Below, in pieces: positions 24,981 through 33,842 of a stretch of DNA of 64,000 nt (position 1 is the first letter of the stretch; the number at the start of each line of letters is the position of its first letter). The position numbers were made by a program, and so were the translations under genes. The notes beneath the pieces are model-generated. The model ran no database searches. It had not been told where the DNA came from and saw only the letters and a list, made by a program, of their open reading frames with translations. Source of the stretch: JAOUEA01 sp963821935 (GTDB lineage Bacteria > Actinomycetota > UBA4738 > HRBIN12). Location: the NCBI GenBank assembly GCA_963821935.1, contig CAWGFM010000005.1, positions 62,001-126,000 of the forward strand. Reading direction: 5' to 3'.

Positions 24981-26558
24981 CTACTTGGTGTCGGACAGGA
25001 TCTGTCGCGCGGCGTTGGCGCCGGGGCCGCCGGTGACGCCTCCCCCAGGGTGAGCCCCTGAGCCGGCCAGGTAGAGCCCTTCGATCTGCAGCCGGTAGCG
25101 AGCCTCGCCGTTCATCGGCCGCCACGCGAAGAACTGATCGAGGCCGGGTTCGGCGTGGTAGACGTGCCCACCCGTCAATCCGTAGTCGGTCTCCAGATCC
25201 TCGGGCGTGATGACCTGGCGTGCCTCTACCAGCTCGCCGAGTCCGGGTGCGAACCGTTCCATCGATTTCACGGCAACGTCGGCGAGGCGATCACGGTCTT
25301 CGGACCACGAGCCTTCGCGCAGATGACGCGGTGCCGCTTGGAACAGGATCGACATGACGTGCTTGCCCTCGGGAGCCAACGACGGATCGACCAGCGACGG
25401 GATCGTGGCTTCGAGCACCGGGTCCTCGGCGATGTGCCCGTACTTGTGGGCATCCATCGCCTTCTCGACGTGGTCGATCGACAGCCCGACCACGATGCGA
25501 CCCTGCAGGGCGGACGGGTCGCTCGCCCCGTTGAACGTGGGCAGCCCCGACAACGCCAGGTCGATCTTCGCCGTGGCCCCCGGCTGTCGGATGTTCTCGC
25601 TCCGCCAGACCTCGTACGGATTCAGCTCCACCGGATCGCACAGTCGCAACGTGCGCTTGGGGTCGGCGCCGGACACGACCAACCGAGCGTCGATCTCGGT
25701 GCCGTCGGCCACGGTGACACCCAGGACCCGGCCATCCTTCGAGCGGATCGCCGAGACCTGGCAGCCGGTGCGGATATCGACGCCGACGCTGCGCGCAGCC
25801 TGCTCGAGGGCGGCCGCCAACGCACCCGTGCCTCCGCGTGCGAAGGCCGCGGTGCCGGCCGCACCGCCGTCGTTGCCGGCTGAGTCGTTCAGGAACACGG
25901 CGGCGGTGCCGGTCGCCCACGGACCCATCGATGTGAACAGCACCCCACGCGTCGCGAGCGGGCCCCGCACGGCTTCGGTCTCGAAGACTTCTTGCACCAG
26001 GTCGGCGACCGCCATTGGCAGCGCGCGGATCGCCTCTCGCCCGGTCTTGGCCCCAAGGTCGCGGAAGGCCTTGCCCAGCTTCAATCCCATGAATGCGTCA
26101 GCGATCGAGGGCGACTTAGCATCGGGTGGCGTCGCCACGTTGATGTACGCCAGGAAGCTCGCGATCGCACGCATCTTCTTGTCGAACTCGACGAACGCAT
26201 CGGCGTCGTGAACACTCCGGTCGCGGAGACCACTCGCCGTCCGTTCCACGTCGCCCCAGAACGTCACCGCCGAGCCATCGGGCTGTGGCGCGAACGCGCG
26301 CACGTCCGGCGTGATGGGTTGGAGACCGAACGACGTCAGCTTCAAGTCGTCGACGACCGACGGGCGCAGCCGCCCCACCGTGTGCGTGATGCCGGGCGCC
26401 GTGAAGCCCTCGGCCACCGTGGTGTTGCGCAGGACGCCGCCGACCTCGGGAGCCGCCTCGAGCAGGGTGACCGAACGGCCGGCCTTCGCGAGGTAGGAGG
26501 CCGCGACCAGCCCGTTGTGACCGCCGCCGATCACGACGACGTCGGTGCTGTTCTTCAC
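24981..26558 (-). CDS. Phytoene-dehydrogenase-like (CrtI/PYROXD2-type) FAD oxidoreductase, copy 2
   Basis: A 525-residue flavoprotein. N-terminal FAD motif is DVVVIGGGHNGLVAASYLAKAG with GGVLRNTTVAEGF; the C-terminal flavin motif is LYLAGSGAHPGGGVTGGPGANAAR. This is the PYROXD2-like branch of the CrtI family, whose natural substrates are largely unknown; it is not a carotenoid cluster, since no phytoene synthase or prenyltransferase is nearby. It follows its paralogue by 28 bases. Its lower similarity to the paralogue in the middle third suggests different substrates. Confidence 0.88.
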   Translation of the reverse strand: MKNSTDVVVIGGGHNGLVAASYLAKAGRSVTLLEAAPEVGGVLRNTTVAEGFTAPGITHTVGRLRPSVVDDLKLTSFGLQPITPDVRAFAPQPDGSAVTFWGDVERTASGLRDRSVHDADAFVEFDKKMRAIASFLAYINVATPPDAKSPSIADAFMGLKLGKAFRDLGAKTGREAIRALPMAVADLVQEVFETEAVRGPLATRGVLFTSMGPWATGTAAVFLNDSAGNDGGAAGTAAFARGGTGALAAALEQAARSVGVDIRTGCQVSAIRSKDGRVLGVTVADGTEIDARLVVSGADPKRTLRLCDPVELNPYEVWRSENIRQPGATAKIDLALSGLPTFNGASDPSALQGRIVVGLSIDHVEKAMDAHKYGHIAEDPVLEATIPSLVDPSLAPEGKHVMSILFQAAPRHLREGSWSEDRDRLADVAVKSMERFAPGLGELVEARQVITPEDLETDYGLTGGHVYHAEPGLDQFFAWRPMNGEARYRLQIEGLYLAGSGAHPGGGVTGGPGANAARQILSDTK

Positions 26559-26586
26559 GCGCTACCCCTTCGGTACTTGAGCGCGG

Positions 26587-28188
26587 TCATGCAGCCCTCC
26601 GGCCGCGCTTGCGCTGCTTCAGGTACTCGCGCGCTGCGATCATGCCGGGCGCACCCATGATGCCGCCGCCGGGGTGGGTGGCCGAGCCGCACATCCACAG
26701 GTCCTTCACGGGGGTTTCGTAGCGGGACCACCCAGGCACGGGCCGGTTGAAGAAGAGCTGCTCGAGCGAGAGCTCACCGGCGAAGATGTTGCCCTCGCTC
26801 AAGCCCGTGATGTCCTCGATGTCCTTCGGCGTCACGAACTGGTGACCCTCGATCAGGGAGCGGATGTTGGGGAATCGCTCCTCCAGCGTGGCGATCACGT
26901 TCTGGCCGAAGGCCTCGCGCTTCGCATCGTCCCACTGCTCGCCATGCTCCAGGTGATACGGGGCGTACTGCACGAAGCAGCTCATGACGTGCTTGCCGGG
27001 CGGCGCCATGGTGGGGTCGACCAGGGTCGGCATGATGCAGTCGATGTACGGGCGCTCCGACGGCCGGCCGTACTTCGCATCGTCGTAGGCACGTTCCATG
27101 TAGTCCAACGACGGCGAGAAGCTGATCGCACCGCGCAGCCAGGGCCCCACGCCCGGCTTGCAGGCCAGCTCGGGCAGTCCGGACAGCGCCAGGTTCACCT
27201 TCCCCGAGGAGCCCCGGTACTTGAAGCGCATGACCTCGTCACGGAAGGTCTGGTCCAGGTCGGACTCGTCGAGCAGGTTGATGAACGTCTGGCGCGAGTC
27301 CAACGACGACATGACGACATCCGCATCGATCTCCTCGCCGGAGCTGAGCACCACGCCGGTCGCGCGGCCGCCCTGCGTCTTGACGTGGTCCACACCCGCC
27401 TCGGTACGGATCTCCACGCCCAGCGAGAGGGCGCTGCTGGCGATCGCGTCGGCCACCGAGCCGGTGCCGCCGCGCGGCACGCCCCACGCGCGGAAGGCGC
27501 CGTCGATCTCGCCCATGTAGTGATGGAGCAGCACGTACGCGGTGCCGGGCGACCGTGGCCCTTGGAACGTCCCGATGATGCCACTCGCGCTCATGGTGGC
27601 CTTGAGCGGCTCGGTCTCGAACCACTGGTCCAGGAAATCGGCAGCGCTCATCGTCATGAGCTGGATGAACGTGGACTGCAGCTTCTTGGGCAGGTCTCTG
27701 AACGCCTTGGCGAGCGGGGCGAGGGGGAGCCAGTGGGTCGGGGAGATCTTGCCGGGATCGGGTGGCGCGATCGACAGGATCGGCTTGATGAACCGGCCCA
27801 TCTCGGCCATGAGCGAGCCGTACTCCTCGTAGACCTCGGCGTCCGACAGGCTCCAGCGACGCAGCTCTCGGATCGTCTTACCGTGATCGTTGACCCGCCA
27901 GAGGTAGTCGTCCTCGAGTGGGGTGATCGTGCCGTCGAGCGGCAGGATCTCCAGGCCGTGCTTGGCCAGCTCCAGCTCGCGGATGATCTCGGGGCGCAGG
28001 AGCGACACCACGTAGCTGAATACGGAGAACTTGAAGCCGGGCACGATCTCCTCGGTGAGGGTGGCTCCACCCAGGAGGTGCCGGCGTTCCAGCACCAGGA
28101 CCTTCAGCCCGGCCTTCGCGAGATAAGCGGCGTTCACCAGCCCGTTGTGCCCGCCTCCGATCACGACCGCGTCGTACCGCTTCGCCAT
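26587..28188 (-). CDS. Phytoene-dehydrogenase-like (CrtI/PYROXD2-type) FAD oxidoreductase, copy 1
   Basis: A 533-residue paralogue of the next gene. The FAD motif is DAVVIGGGHNGLVNAAYLAKAG, followed by LERRHLLGGATLTEEIVPG; the C-terminal motif is LWMCGSATHPGGGIMGAPGMIAAREYL. It keeps a long SGKVNLALSGLPELACKPG segment shared with its twin (KIDLALSGLP). Start at ATG 28188 with AGGAG eight bases before it. It is transcribed away from a GcvT-like gene across 210 bases, a pairing that suggests a shared substrate, perhaps a methylated or cyclic amine (inference). Confidence 0.88.
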   Translation of the reverse strand: MAKRYDAVVIGGGHNGLVNAAYLAKAGLKVLVLERRHLLGGATLTEEIVPGFKFSVFSYVVSLLRPEIIRELELAKHGLEILPLDGTITPLEDDYLWRVNDHGKTIRELRRWSLSDAEVYEEYGSLMAEMGRFIKPILSIAPPDPGKISPTHWLPLAPLAKAFRDLPKKLQSTFIQLMTMSAADFLDQWFETEPLKATMSASGIIGTFQGPRSPGTAYVLLHHYMGEIDGAFRAWGVPRGGTGSVADAIASSALSLGVEIRTEAGVDHVKTQGGRATGVVLSSGEEIDADVVMSSLDSRQTFINLLDESDLDQTFRDEVMRFKYRGSSGKVNLALSGLPELACKPGVGPWLRGAISFSPSLDYMERAYDDAKYGRPSERPYIDCIMPTLVDPTMAPPGKHVMSCFVQYAPYHLEHGEQWDDAKREAFGQNVIATLEERFPNIRSLIEGHQFVTPKDIEDITGLSEGNIFAGELSLEQLFFNRPVPGWSRYETPVKDLWMCGSATHPGGGIMGAPGMIAAREYLKQRKRGRRAA

Positions 28189-28398
28189 GCGACGACTCCT
28201 TGCCGAGGATGGATCTCCGGGCGAGTGGGCACCCTGCAACGCGGGTCCGGTCCGCCGTTCGCCCATGCTAGCCGCGGCCCCCGTGCCCAGCCAACAGCCC
28301 TTTGACTTGAGGTCAGCCCCTCGAAGCCCGCCTCATGACTCGGCTCGGCTACCCTTGGGCCTGTTCTCGCACCCCGTGCGAACAGGAGGTCGACCACC

Positions 28399-29592
28399 GT
28401 GAGTCTGGGCACCGCGTTCTTCGAGCGCGAACAGGAGCTGAACAAGAAGCTCGCCTGGGGCGAGTGGAGCGGCTACTTCTCGGCTCCGGTCTACGCGGAC
28501 TTCCACGACATCGAGTACAACGCGATCCGCGAGGCCGCGGGCGTCATCGACATCACCCCCTTGTACAAGTACGAGGTCTCCGGGCCGGACGCGACCCGCC
28601 TGCTGGATCGGGTCATGACGCGGGACATGACGAAGCTGCGCGTCGACCGCGTCTCGTACTCCCCCTGGTGCGATGAAGAGGGCAAGGTGCTGGACGACGG
28701 CACGATCGCGCGCCTGGCCGACGACCGGTACCGGATCACCGCGGCCGATGCGTGCTACCGCTGGTTCGTGCTCAGTGCCACCGGGTTGGACGTGCAGATC
28801 GACGACGTCAGCGACGACACCGCGGCGCTCGCGCTCCAAGGGCGCTTGTCCCGCGAGGTGCTGCAGGACGCCACGGGCAAGGACTGGGCCGACCTCCGGT
28901 ACTTCGGTCGTCGCATGACCGAGATCGCGGGCGTGCCGGTCGATGTCACGAGAACCGGCTACACCGGCGACCGTGGCTACGAACTGTGGATGGCCAAGGA
29001 CGACGCGCTCCCCGTGTGGGACACGGTGTTCGACGTGGGTCAGCGCTACGGGATCCAACCCGTGGGGATCCGCGCGATGGATGTCGCCAGGGTCGAGGCC
29101 GGTCTGATCCTGATCGAGGCGGAGTACACCAGCGCACGACACGCGGTCGCTGCGGAACAGCAGTACTCACCGTTCGAGCTCAACTTCGACGCGTTGGTGG
29201 ACTTCTCGAAGGCCAGCGACTTCAACGGCAGACGGGCGTTGCTCACCGAGCGTCAGTCGGGAGGTCCCGAGCGACGGCTGGTGGGCCTGCACCTGGACTG
29301 GGCCGGCATCGAAGGCATGTACGCCAAACACGGGCTCGCCTCGGCCATCAGCCCGTTCGTGCACCGCGACCCGATCCCCGTCTACAAGGAGGGCAAGCAG
29401 GTCGGGCGCACGACGTCCACCACCTGGGGGCCGACCATCAAGAAGATGATCTCCCTCGGGTCGGTCGACCGTGGGCACAGCGCCATGGGCTCGCGGCTCA
29501 GCGTGGAGTGGACGGTCGAAGGCGAGCGCGGCAAGGTCGGCGCCACGGTCGTTCCGCTGCCGTTCTTCGACCCCGAACGCAAGCGCAGCTAG
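28399..29592 (+). CDS. GcvT-like aminomethyltransferase family protein
   Basis: A 397-residue folate-binding protein of the GcvT/dimethylglycine-sarcosine-DMSP demethylase superfamily. Visible motifs are AGVIDITPLYKYEVSGPDATRLLDRVMTRDM, the central TGYTGDRGYELW (GcvT signature YTGExGYE), GIRAMDVARVEAGL, and a C-terminal barrel ending GATVVPLPFFDPERKR. It lacks the rest of the glycine-cleavage system nearby, so an amine or methyl demethylase passing a one-carbon unit to tetrahydrofolate is more likely than glycine cleavage. AGGAGG lies nine bases before the GTG start. It is divergent from the CrtI-like pair. Confidence 0.85.
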   Translation: MSLGTAFFEREQELNKKLAWGEWSGYFSAPVYADFHDIEYNAIREAAGVIDITPLYKYEVSGPDATRLLDRVMTRDMTKLRVDRVSYSPWCDEEGKVLDDGTIARLADDRYRITAADACYRWFVLSATGLDVQIDDVSDDTAALALQGRLSREVLQDATGKDWADLRYFGRRMTEIAGVPVDVTRTGYTGDRGYELWMAKDDALPVWDTVFDVGQRYGIQPVGIRAMDVARVEAGLILIEAEYTSARHAVAAEQQYSPFELNFDALVDFSKASDFNGRRALLTERQSGGPERRLVGLHLDWAGIEGMYAKHGLASAISPFVHRDPIPVYKEGKQVGRTTSTTWGPTIKKMISLGSVDRGHSAMGSRLSVEWTVEGERGKVGATVVPLPFFDPERKRS

Positions 29593-29611
29593 CTCGCCCA
29601 AGCCCGACGGC

Positions 29612-30001
29612 TTAGGTCAGGGCCTTCCTCTTCAGAGCATCGAACTCGTCCTGGTTGATCGAACCCGCATCGAGCAGCTCCTTGGCCTTCGCGATCTCTG
29701 CCGCAGGCCCGGTCTCAGCGGCCGCGCCCTGCACGTACTGCTTGAACTGCGCCTCGGCGGCCTGGTGCTGCTTCATCGAACGCTCGGCCATGCTCGGCCC
29801 ACGCGCGATCAAGTAGATGAGCAACGCCAGCACAGGCACGATCAGCAGGAACAAGAGCCATCCGGCTTTCCCGAAGCCGGATAGGGAATGATCACGGAAG
29901 ATGTCGGCGATCACGCTGAACAACATCATCAGGTACGCGACCATGAAGAAGATCACCACGGTCGTCCACAAGATCTCGCCTAGGTCGATCTCTGCAAGCA
30001 C
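29612..30001 (-). CDS. PLDc_N/SHOCT-domain membrane protein
   Basis: A 129-residue protein with two hydrophobic helices (ILWTTVVIFFMVAYLMMLFS and AGWLLFLLIVPVLALLIYLIA), a charged linker, and a C-terminal SHOCT motif AKAKELLDAGSINQDEFDALKRKAL. Such proteins are widespread in actinobacteria and of unknown function; SHOCT tails may mediate oligomerisation. The GTG at 30001 is chosen for AAGGGGG upstream. A much longer open frame upstream on this strand is a shadow of the phosphodiesterase gene. Confidence 0.82.
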   Translation of the reverse strand: MLAEIDLGEILWTTVVIFFMVAYLMMLFSVIADIFRDHSLSGFGKAGWLLFLLIVPVLALLIYLIARGPSMAERSMKQHQAAEAQFKQYVQGAAAETGPAAEIAKAKELLDAGSINQDEFDALKRKALT

Positions 30002-30034
30002 GTTCGGTTCCCCCTTGGGTTCGTCGGGCGCCGA

Positions 30035-30062
30035 AGTGTATCTCAGGCCGAGGGGGCGGCAA
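30035..30062 (-). promoter_or_regulatory. Putative promoter of the SHOCT-domain gene
   Basis: Minus strand: TTGCCG (30062-30057), 16 bases, then TACACT (30040-30035). The start codon follows 33 bases further, with a Shine-Dalgarno sequence in the leader. Confidence 0.45.
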
Positions 30063-30151
30063 GACCTCCATACGGCTGAGATCCGCCGCCACCGGATCGT
30101 CACAGCACGTGCGCGGCCCGCCACGGATCGTCTGAGAACATAGGGCCTGCA

Positions 30152-32083
30152 ATGACTTCCCGGTCCATCCCTCGTTCCTCGGTCGTGTTCGCCGTGCTCG
30201 GTGGACTCGTCTCGCTCGTGGTTGGGCTGGCGGGCTCGGTGATCCTGGGCGTCGCCGCAGGCTTGCTGATCGCCGCTCTGGGATCCGTGGCCGTGCGGGC
30301 GACCGCCCGCCAGGGCGACGCCGACGACACGGCGCCCCACGATCCCAGCCGGCGTCGATTCCTGGTGGGTGTGGGGCTGGGCGGAGTGGCGCTCGCCGTG
30401 GTCGGAGCCCCGATCGGCTGGATGGCCCGCAAGCTGGCCAGACCCGATCCGCGACCGGTGCAACAGGCGATGGCGCAGAGCCTGGGCTCGGAGTACATGG
30501 AGCTGGTTCGGCGCGCGTACCGCCCGGGACGCTCGGGCGACCTCCAACTGCTGCTGGCGCCGTTCAACAGCTCGAACTACGCCAACGAGTCGGTGGCGCT
30601 GGTACCGCAGGACCCCCGCACGAGCCACGCCAGCGTCTGGATGTACCTCGAACGCATCCCGCTGGTGGTCTACGGACCCGGGCTGGTGGTGGCGGGCGAC
30701 CACACCGACCGCGTGACGCTGGCCGACCTCGCACCCACGACCGCAGAGCTGATCGGCGCGGAGAGCTTTCCAACCGGCGACCGGCAAGGCGTTCCGCTCC
30801 CGATCGCGACCACGCGCTCGCTCCGGCGCCCCAAGGTCGTCCTCACCTTCGTGATCGACGGGGGCGGGTGGAACGTCCTGCAGCACTGGCCCGACGCGTG
30901 GCCCAACCTCCGTCGCCTCATGGACGGTGGTGCCAACTTCCGCAACGCGATCCACGGTTCGTTCCCGGCCGTGACGGCCTGCGCGCACGCCTCGATCGGC
31001 ACCGGCACCTACCCCGACGAGCACGGGATCACCGGTCACAACATCCGCGACGATCAGGGCGTCGTCCGCAAGGCCTACGGCGAGGCCGGGCAGGCCGACC
31101 CCGGTGACATCGTCCTGCCCACCCTTGCCGACCTCTGGTACGAGGAGACCGGCGGCCGCGCGTGGGTCGGGGAGATCGGCTACCAGGTGTGGCACCTGGG
31201 CATGCTGGGGTACGGCGGCCGGGAGCGAGCCGATGGTTCCAAGCCAGTGGGCGTGTACTGGGACGAGGACGACACCGACGACTGGGCGCCGCACAACCCC
31301 GACCGGTACCGGCTCCCTGTGGCGATGCCCGGTCGCGAGACGTTCGACGCCTCCTATCAAGCGTTCTGGGAAGCGCCGCCCGACTGGGACGAGGAGTTCA
31401 CGCCGCAGGGCCGGCAGGCGCCGTGCTGCAGCCCGCCCGTCGTCACGTACCAGGGGGACCTCATCGAGGCGACGTTGGACTCCGAGCCGATCGGCGAGGG
31501 AGATGCGACGTCGCTCCTCTACACGACGTTCAAGTCGCCCGACTACACCGGTCACGTCTACGGCATGGCCTCGGAGTGGGAGCGGTTGCAGCTCGAGGCC
31601 GTCGACGCCGAGCTGGGCCGCGTCCAACGCATGCTCGAGGAGCGCTTCCCCGGCGAGTACGTCCTGATCGTCACGGCCGACCACGGCCAGTGCCCCCTCC
31701 CCGATGCCGAGGGCGGCGTGCGCCTGGACCCGATCCAGCTGGAGCAGCACATCTCCGCGAACTTCGCCGGCGTCACGGGTGTGGTGCAGGAGGTCACACC
31801 GCACGAGGTGTACCTGAACACCGCGCGGCTCTGGGACAACGGCGGCGCCACCGTGGACGACATCGCCGCCTCACTGCAGGACTATCGCTACCGGCAGAAC
31901 CTGGGCTCCTACGTGCCGGCCGACGCGATCGAGCAGGACCTGTTGGATCACAAGGAATTCGCCGCCGTCTTCGCGAGCACGTTCATGGACTCGATCGCCG
32001 AGTCGGACCTGTCGGCGCTGGGCGAGACGGACTACCCCGAAGGCGACGAGATGGGTGTCCCCGAGCCGCCACCCCGTACCTAG
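30152..32083 (+). CDS. Alkaline phosphatase superfamily protein (nucleotide pyrophosphatase/phosphodiesterase type)
   Basis: A 643-residue protein. Two hydrophobic helices open it, followed by a twin-arginine-like SRRRFLVGVGLGG and a third hydrophobic segment. The catalytic domain includes VVLTFVIDGGGWN (first metal Asp), NAIHGSFPAVTACAHASIGTGTYPDEHGITGHN with the Thr/Ser nucleophile region, and LIVTADHGQCP near the end for the second metal site. The family hydrolyses phosphodiesters or phosphomonoesters outside the membrane. Part of the domain appears inserted between residues 150 and 230 before the catalytic core starts. No operon partner. Confidence 0.82.
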   Translation: MTSRSIPRSSVVFAVLGGLVSLVVGLAGSVILGVAAGLLIAALGSVAVRATARQGDADDTAPHDPSRRRFLVGVGLGGVALAVVGAPIGWMARKLARPDPRPVQQAMAQSLGSEYMELVRRAYRPGRSGDLQLLLAPFNSSNYANESVALVPQDPRTSHASVWMYLERIPLVVYGPGLVVAGDHTDRVTLADLAPTTAELIGAESFPTGDRQGVPLPIATTRSLRRPKVVLTFVIDGGGWNVLQHWPDAWPNLRRLMDGGANFRNAIHGSFPAVTACAHASIGTGTYPDEHGITGHNIRDDQGVVRKAYGEAGQADPGDIVLPTLADLWYEETGGRAWVGEIGYQVWHLGMLGYGGRERADGSKPVGVYWDEDDTDDWAPHNPDRYRLPVAMPGRETFDASYQAFWEAPPDWDEEFTPQGRQAPCCSPPVVTYQGDLIEATLDSEPIGEGDATSLLYTTFKSPDYTGHVYGMASEWERLQLEAVDAELGRVQRMLEERFPGEYVLIVTADHGQCPLPDAEGGVRLDPIQLEQHISANFAGVTGVVQEVTPHEVYLNTARLWDNGGATVDDIAASLQDYRYRQNLGSYVPADAIEQDLLDHKEFAAVFASTFMDSIAESDLSALGETDYPEGDEMGVPEPPPRT

Positions 32084-32111
32084 TCCGTCGCAGACCACCG
32101 CGAGGCAGGGA

Positions 32112-32738
32112 TCAATAGCCTCGAGCGATCCATTCCTCCAGATGCGGAGCCTCGTCGCCGATCGTGGTGGACGGCCCGTGGCCGGTATGCACCTCGGTCT
32201 CGGGGGGCAGCACCAGCAGCTGTTCACGGATCGACGAGATGATGACGTCGAAGTCGCCGTAGCGGAACGCCGTGGCGCCCGGTCCGCCCTGGAACAACGT
32301 GTCGCCACCGAACAGGTGACCGGCGGCGTCGTACAGGCTGACGCTGCCGGGGGTGTGACCTGGCGTATGCATGACCTTCAGGTCGGAGCCGGCGATCGTG
32401 AGCACGTCGCCGGCGGCGATCTCCAGATCGGGCGCGACGTCCGGATACGCCTCGTCCCACAGCATCCGATCGGCGGGGTGCAGAGCGATGGGCGCGTCGA
32501 CCGTTCCTTGGAGCGCCCGAGCGACGTTCACGTGGTCGAAGTGACCGTGCGAGCACTGGATGCGCGTGACGCGCCGTCCTCCGACGGCCTCGACGATCGG
32601 CGAGGCGTCGTGCGAAGCGTCGATGACGATCACCTCGTCGTCGTCGCCGATCACCCACACGTTGTTCTGGACCTGGGCGGGCGGGTCGGAATCGCGGAAG
32701 ACGCCGGTGATCTCCACCAGATCGATGCGCGGCGCCAT
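32112..32738 (-). CDS. MBL-fold metallohydrolase paired with mycothiol formaldehyde dehydrogenase
   Basis: A 208-residue zinc hydrolase of the glyoxalase II-like metallo-beta-lactamase fold. Metal ligands appear in CSHGHFDHVNVA (HxHxDH variant SHGHFDH), VMHTPGHTPGSVSLY, LFGGDTLFQGG and VHTGHGPSTTIGDE. In many actinobacteria this gene follows mscR and is thought to hydrolyse the S-formylmycothiol thioester to formate and mycothiol. Here its ATG overlaps the dehydrogenase stop by one base (TGATG), supporting that role. Confidence 0.88.
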   Translation of the reverse strand: MAPRIDLVEITGVFRDSDPPAQVQNNVWVIGDDDEVIVIDASHDASPIVEAVGGRRVTRIQCSHGHFDHVNVARALQGTVDAPIALHPADRMLWDEAYPDVAPDLEIAAGDVLTIAGSDLKVMHTPGHTPGSVSLYDAAGHLFGGDTLFQGGPGATAFRYGDFDVIISSIREQLLVLPPETEVHTGHGPSTTIGDEAPHLEEWIARGY

Positions 32739-33826
32739 CACGGGAACACCACCACCGAACGCAGCACCTCGCCGCGTTCCATCTTGGCGAACGCCTCCTC
32801 GACGCCGTCCAGCCCGATCGTCTCGGAGACGAACCGTTCCAGGTCGAGCCTGCCCTCCAGGTACAGATCGATCAGCATCGGGAAGTCCCGAGACGGCAGT
32901 GCGTCGCCGTACCACGCGGGCTTCAGCGCTCCCCCACGCCCGTAGAACTCGATCATCGGCAGCTCGATCGTCATCGACGGATCGGGCACGCCGACCTGGA
33001 TCAGGGAGCCGGCCAGATCGCGCGAATAGAAGGCCTGCTCGAACACCTTCGGGTTGCCGACCGCCTCGACCACGACGTCGGCACCGAGTCCGCCGGTGGC
33101 CTCCTTCACCGCTTCGACCGGATCGGTCTTGGACGCGTCCACCGTGTGGGTGGCGCCGAACTCTTTGGCCCACTCCAGCTTGCGGGGGTCCAGGTCCACG
33201 GCCACGATCGTACGAGCGCCCGCCAACGCGGCGCCGGCGATGGCGGCGTCCCCCACCCCGCCGCAGCCGAAGACCGCGACCGTGTCCCCCCGAGAGACCT
33301 GGCCGGTGTTGAGCACCCCGCCGAGGCCCGCCATGATGCCGCACCCCACCAGGCCGGCGGCTTCGGGCTTCGCGCGTGGGTCGACCTTCACTGCCTGGCC
33401 CGCGTCCACCAGGGTGAGCTCGGCGAACGCGCCGATACCCAACGCGGCAGTCAGTGCGCCCCCGCCATCGGCCAGGGTCATCGCCTGCGTGGCGTTCTTC
33501 GAGTCGAAGCAGTACCAGGGACGGCCTCGCAGGCACGAACGACACGATCCGCACGGCGCGCGCCATGCCAAGATCACGAAGTCACCTGCGGCGACGTTGG
33601 TCACGTTCTCGCCGACGGACTCCACGATGCCGGCTGCCTCGTGCCCCAAGAAGAATGGGAACTCGTCGTTGATCGCGCCTTCCCGGTAGTGGAGGTCGGT
33701 GTGACACACCCCGCACGCCTGCACTCGAACGAGCACCTCTCCCGGCCCGGGGTCGGGTACCACGATGTCGGCGAGCTCGACGGGCTCGCCCGTGGCGCGG
33801 GCGATCACAGCCTTGATCTGGTGCAC
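32738..33826 (-). CDS. mscR: S-(hydroxymethyl)mycothiol dehydrogenase / mycothiol-dependent formaldehyde dehydrogenase
   Basis: A 362-residue zinc-dependent medium-chain dehydrogenase. The catalytic zinc site is VQACGVCHTDLHYREG and LGHEAAGIVESVGE; the structural zinc site is APCGSCRSCLRGRPWYC; the NAD-binding motif is TVAVFGCGGVGDAAIAGAALAGA. The opening and the TDLHYREG loop match the actinobacterial MscR branch. It oxidises the formaldehyde-mycothiol adduct with NAD and can also reduce S-nitrosomycothiol. Coupled to the MBL hydrolase downstream, it would clear formaldehyde made by amine demethylation elsewhere in the window (inference). Confidence 0.9.
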   Translation of the reverse strand: MHQIKAVIARATGEPVELADIVVPDPGPGEVLVRVQACGVCHTDLHYREGAINDEFPFFLGHEAAGIVESVGENVTNVAAGDFVILAWRAPCGSCRSCLRGRPWYCFDSKNATQAMTLADGGGALTAALGIGAFAELTLVDAGQAVKVDPRAKPEAAGLVGCGIMAGLGGVLNTGQVSRGDTVAVFGCGGVGDAAIAGAALAGARTIVAVDLDPRKLEWAKEFGATHTVDASKTDPVEAVKEATGGLGADVVVEAVGNPKVFEQAFYSRDLAGSLIQVGVPDPSMTIELPMIEFYGRGGALKPAWYGDALPSRDFPMLIDLYLEGRLDLERFVSETIGLDGVEEAFAKMERGEVLRSVVVFP

Positions 33827-33842
33827 GTGTGTTCCTCTCTCG

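Noticed and set aside
28189..28398. Glycine riboswitch before the GcvT-like gene
   Set aside because: No tandem aptamer features could be seen; TTGACT at 28302 has no matching -10 at the right distance.
29612..31804. 730-codon minus-strand frame upstream of the SHOCT protein
   Set aside because: Only the last 129 codons make sense; the rest is antisense to the phosphodiesterase gene.
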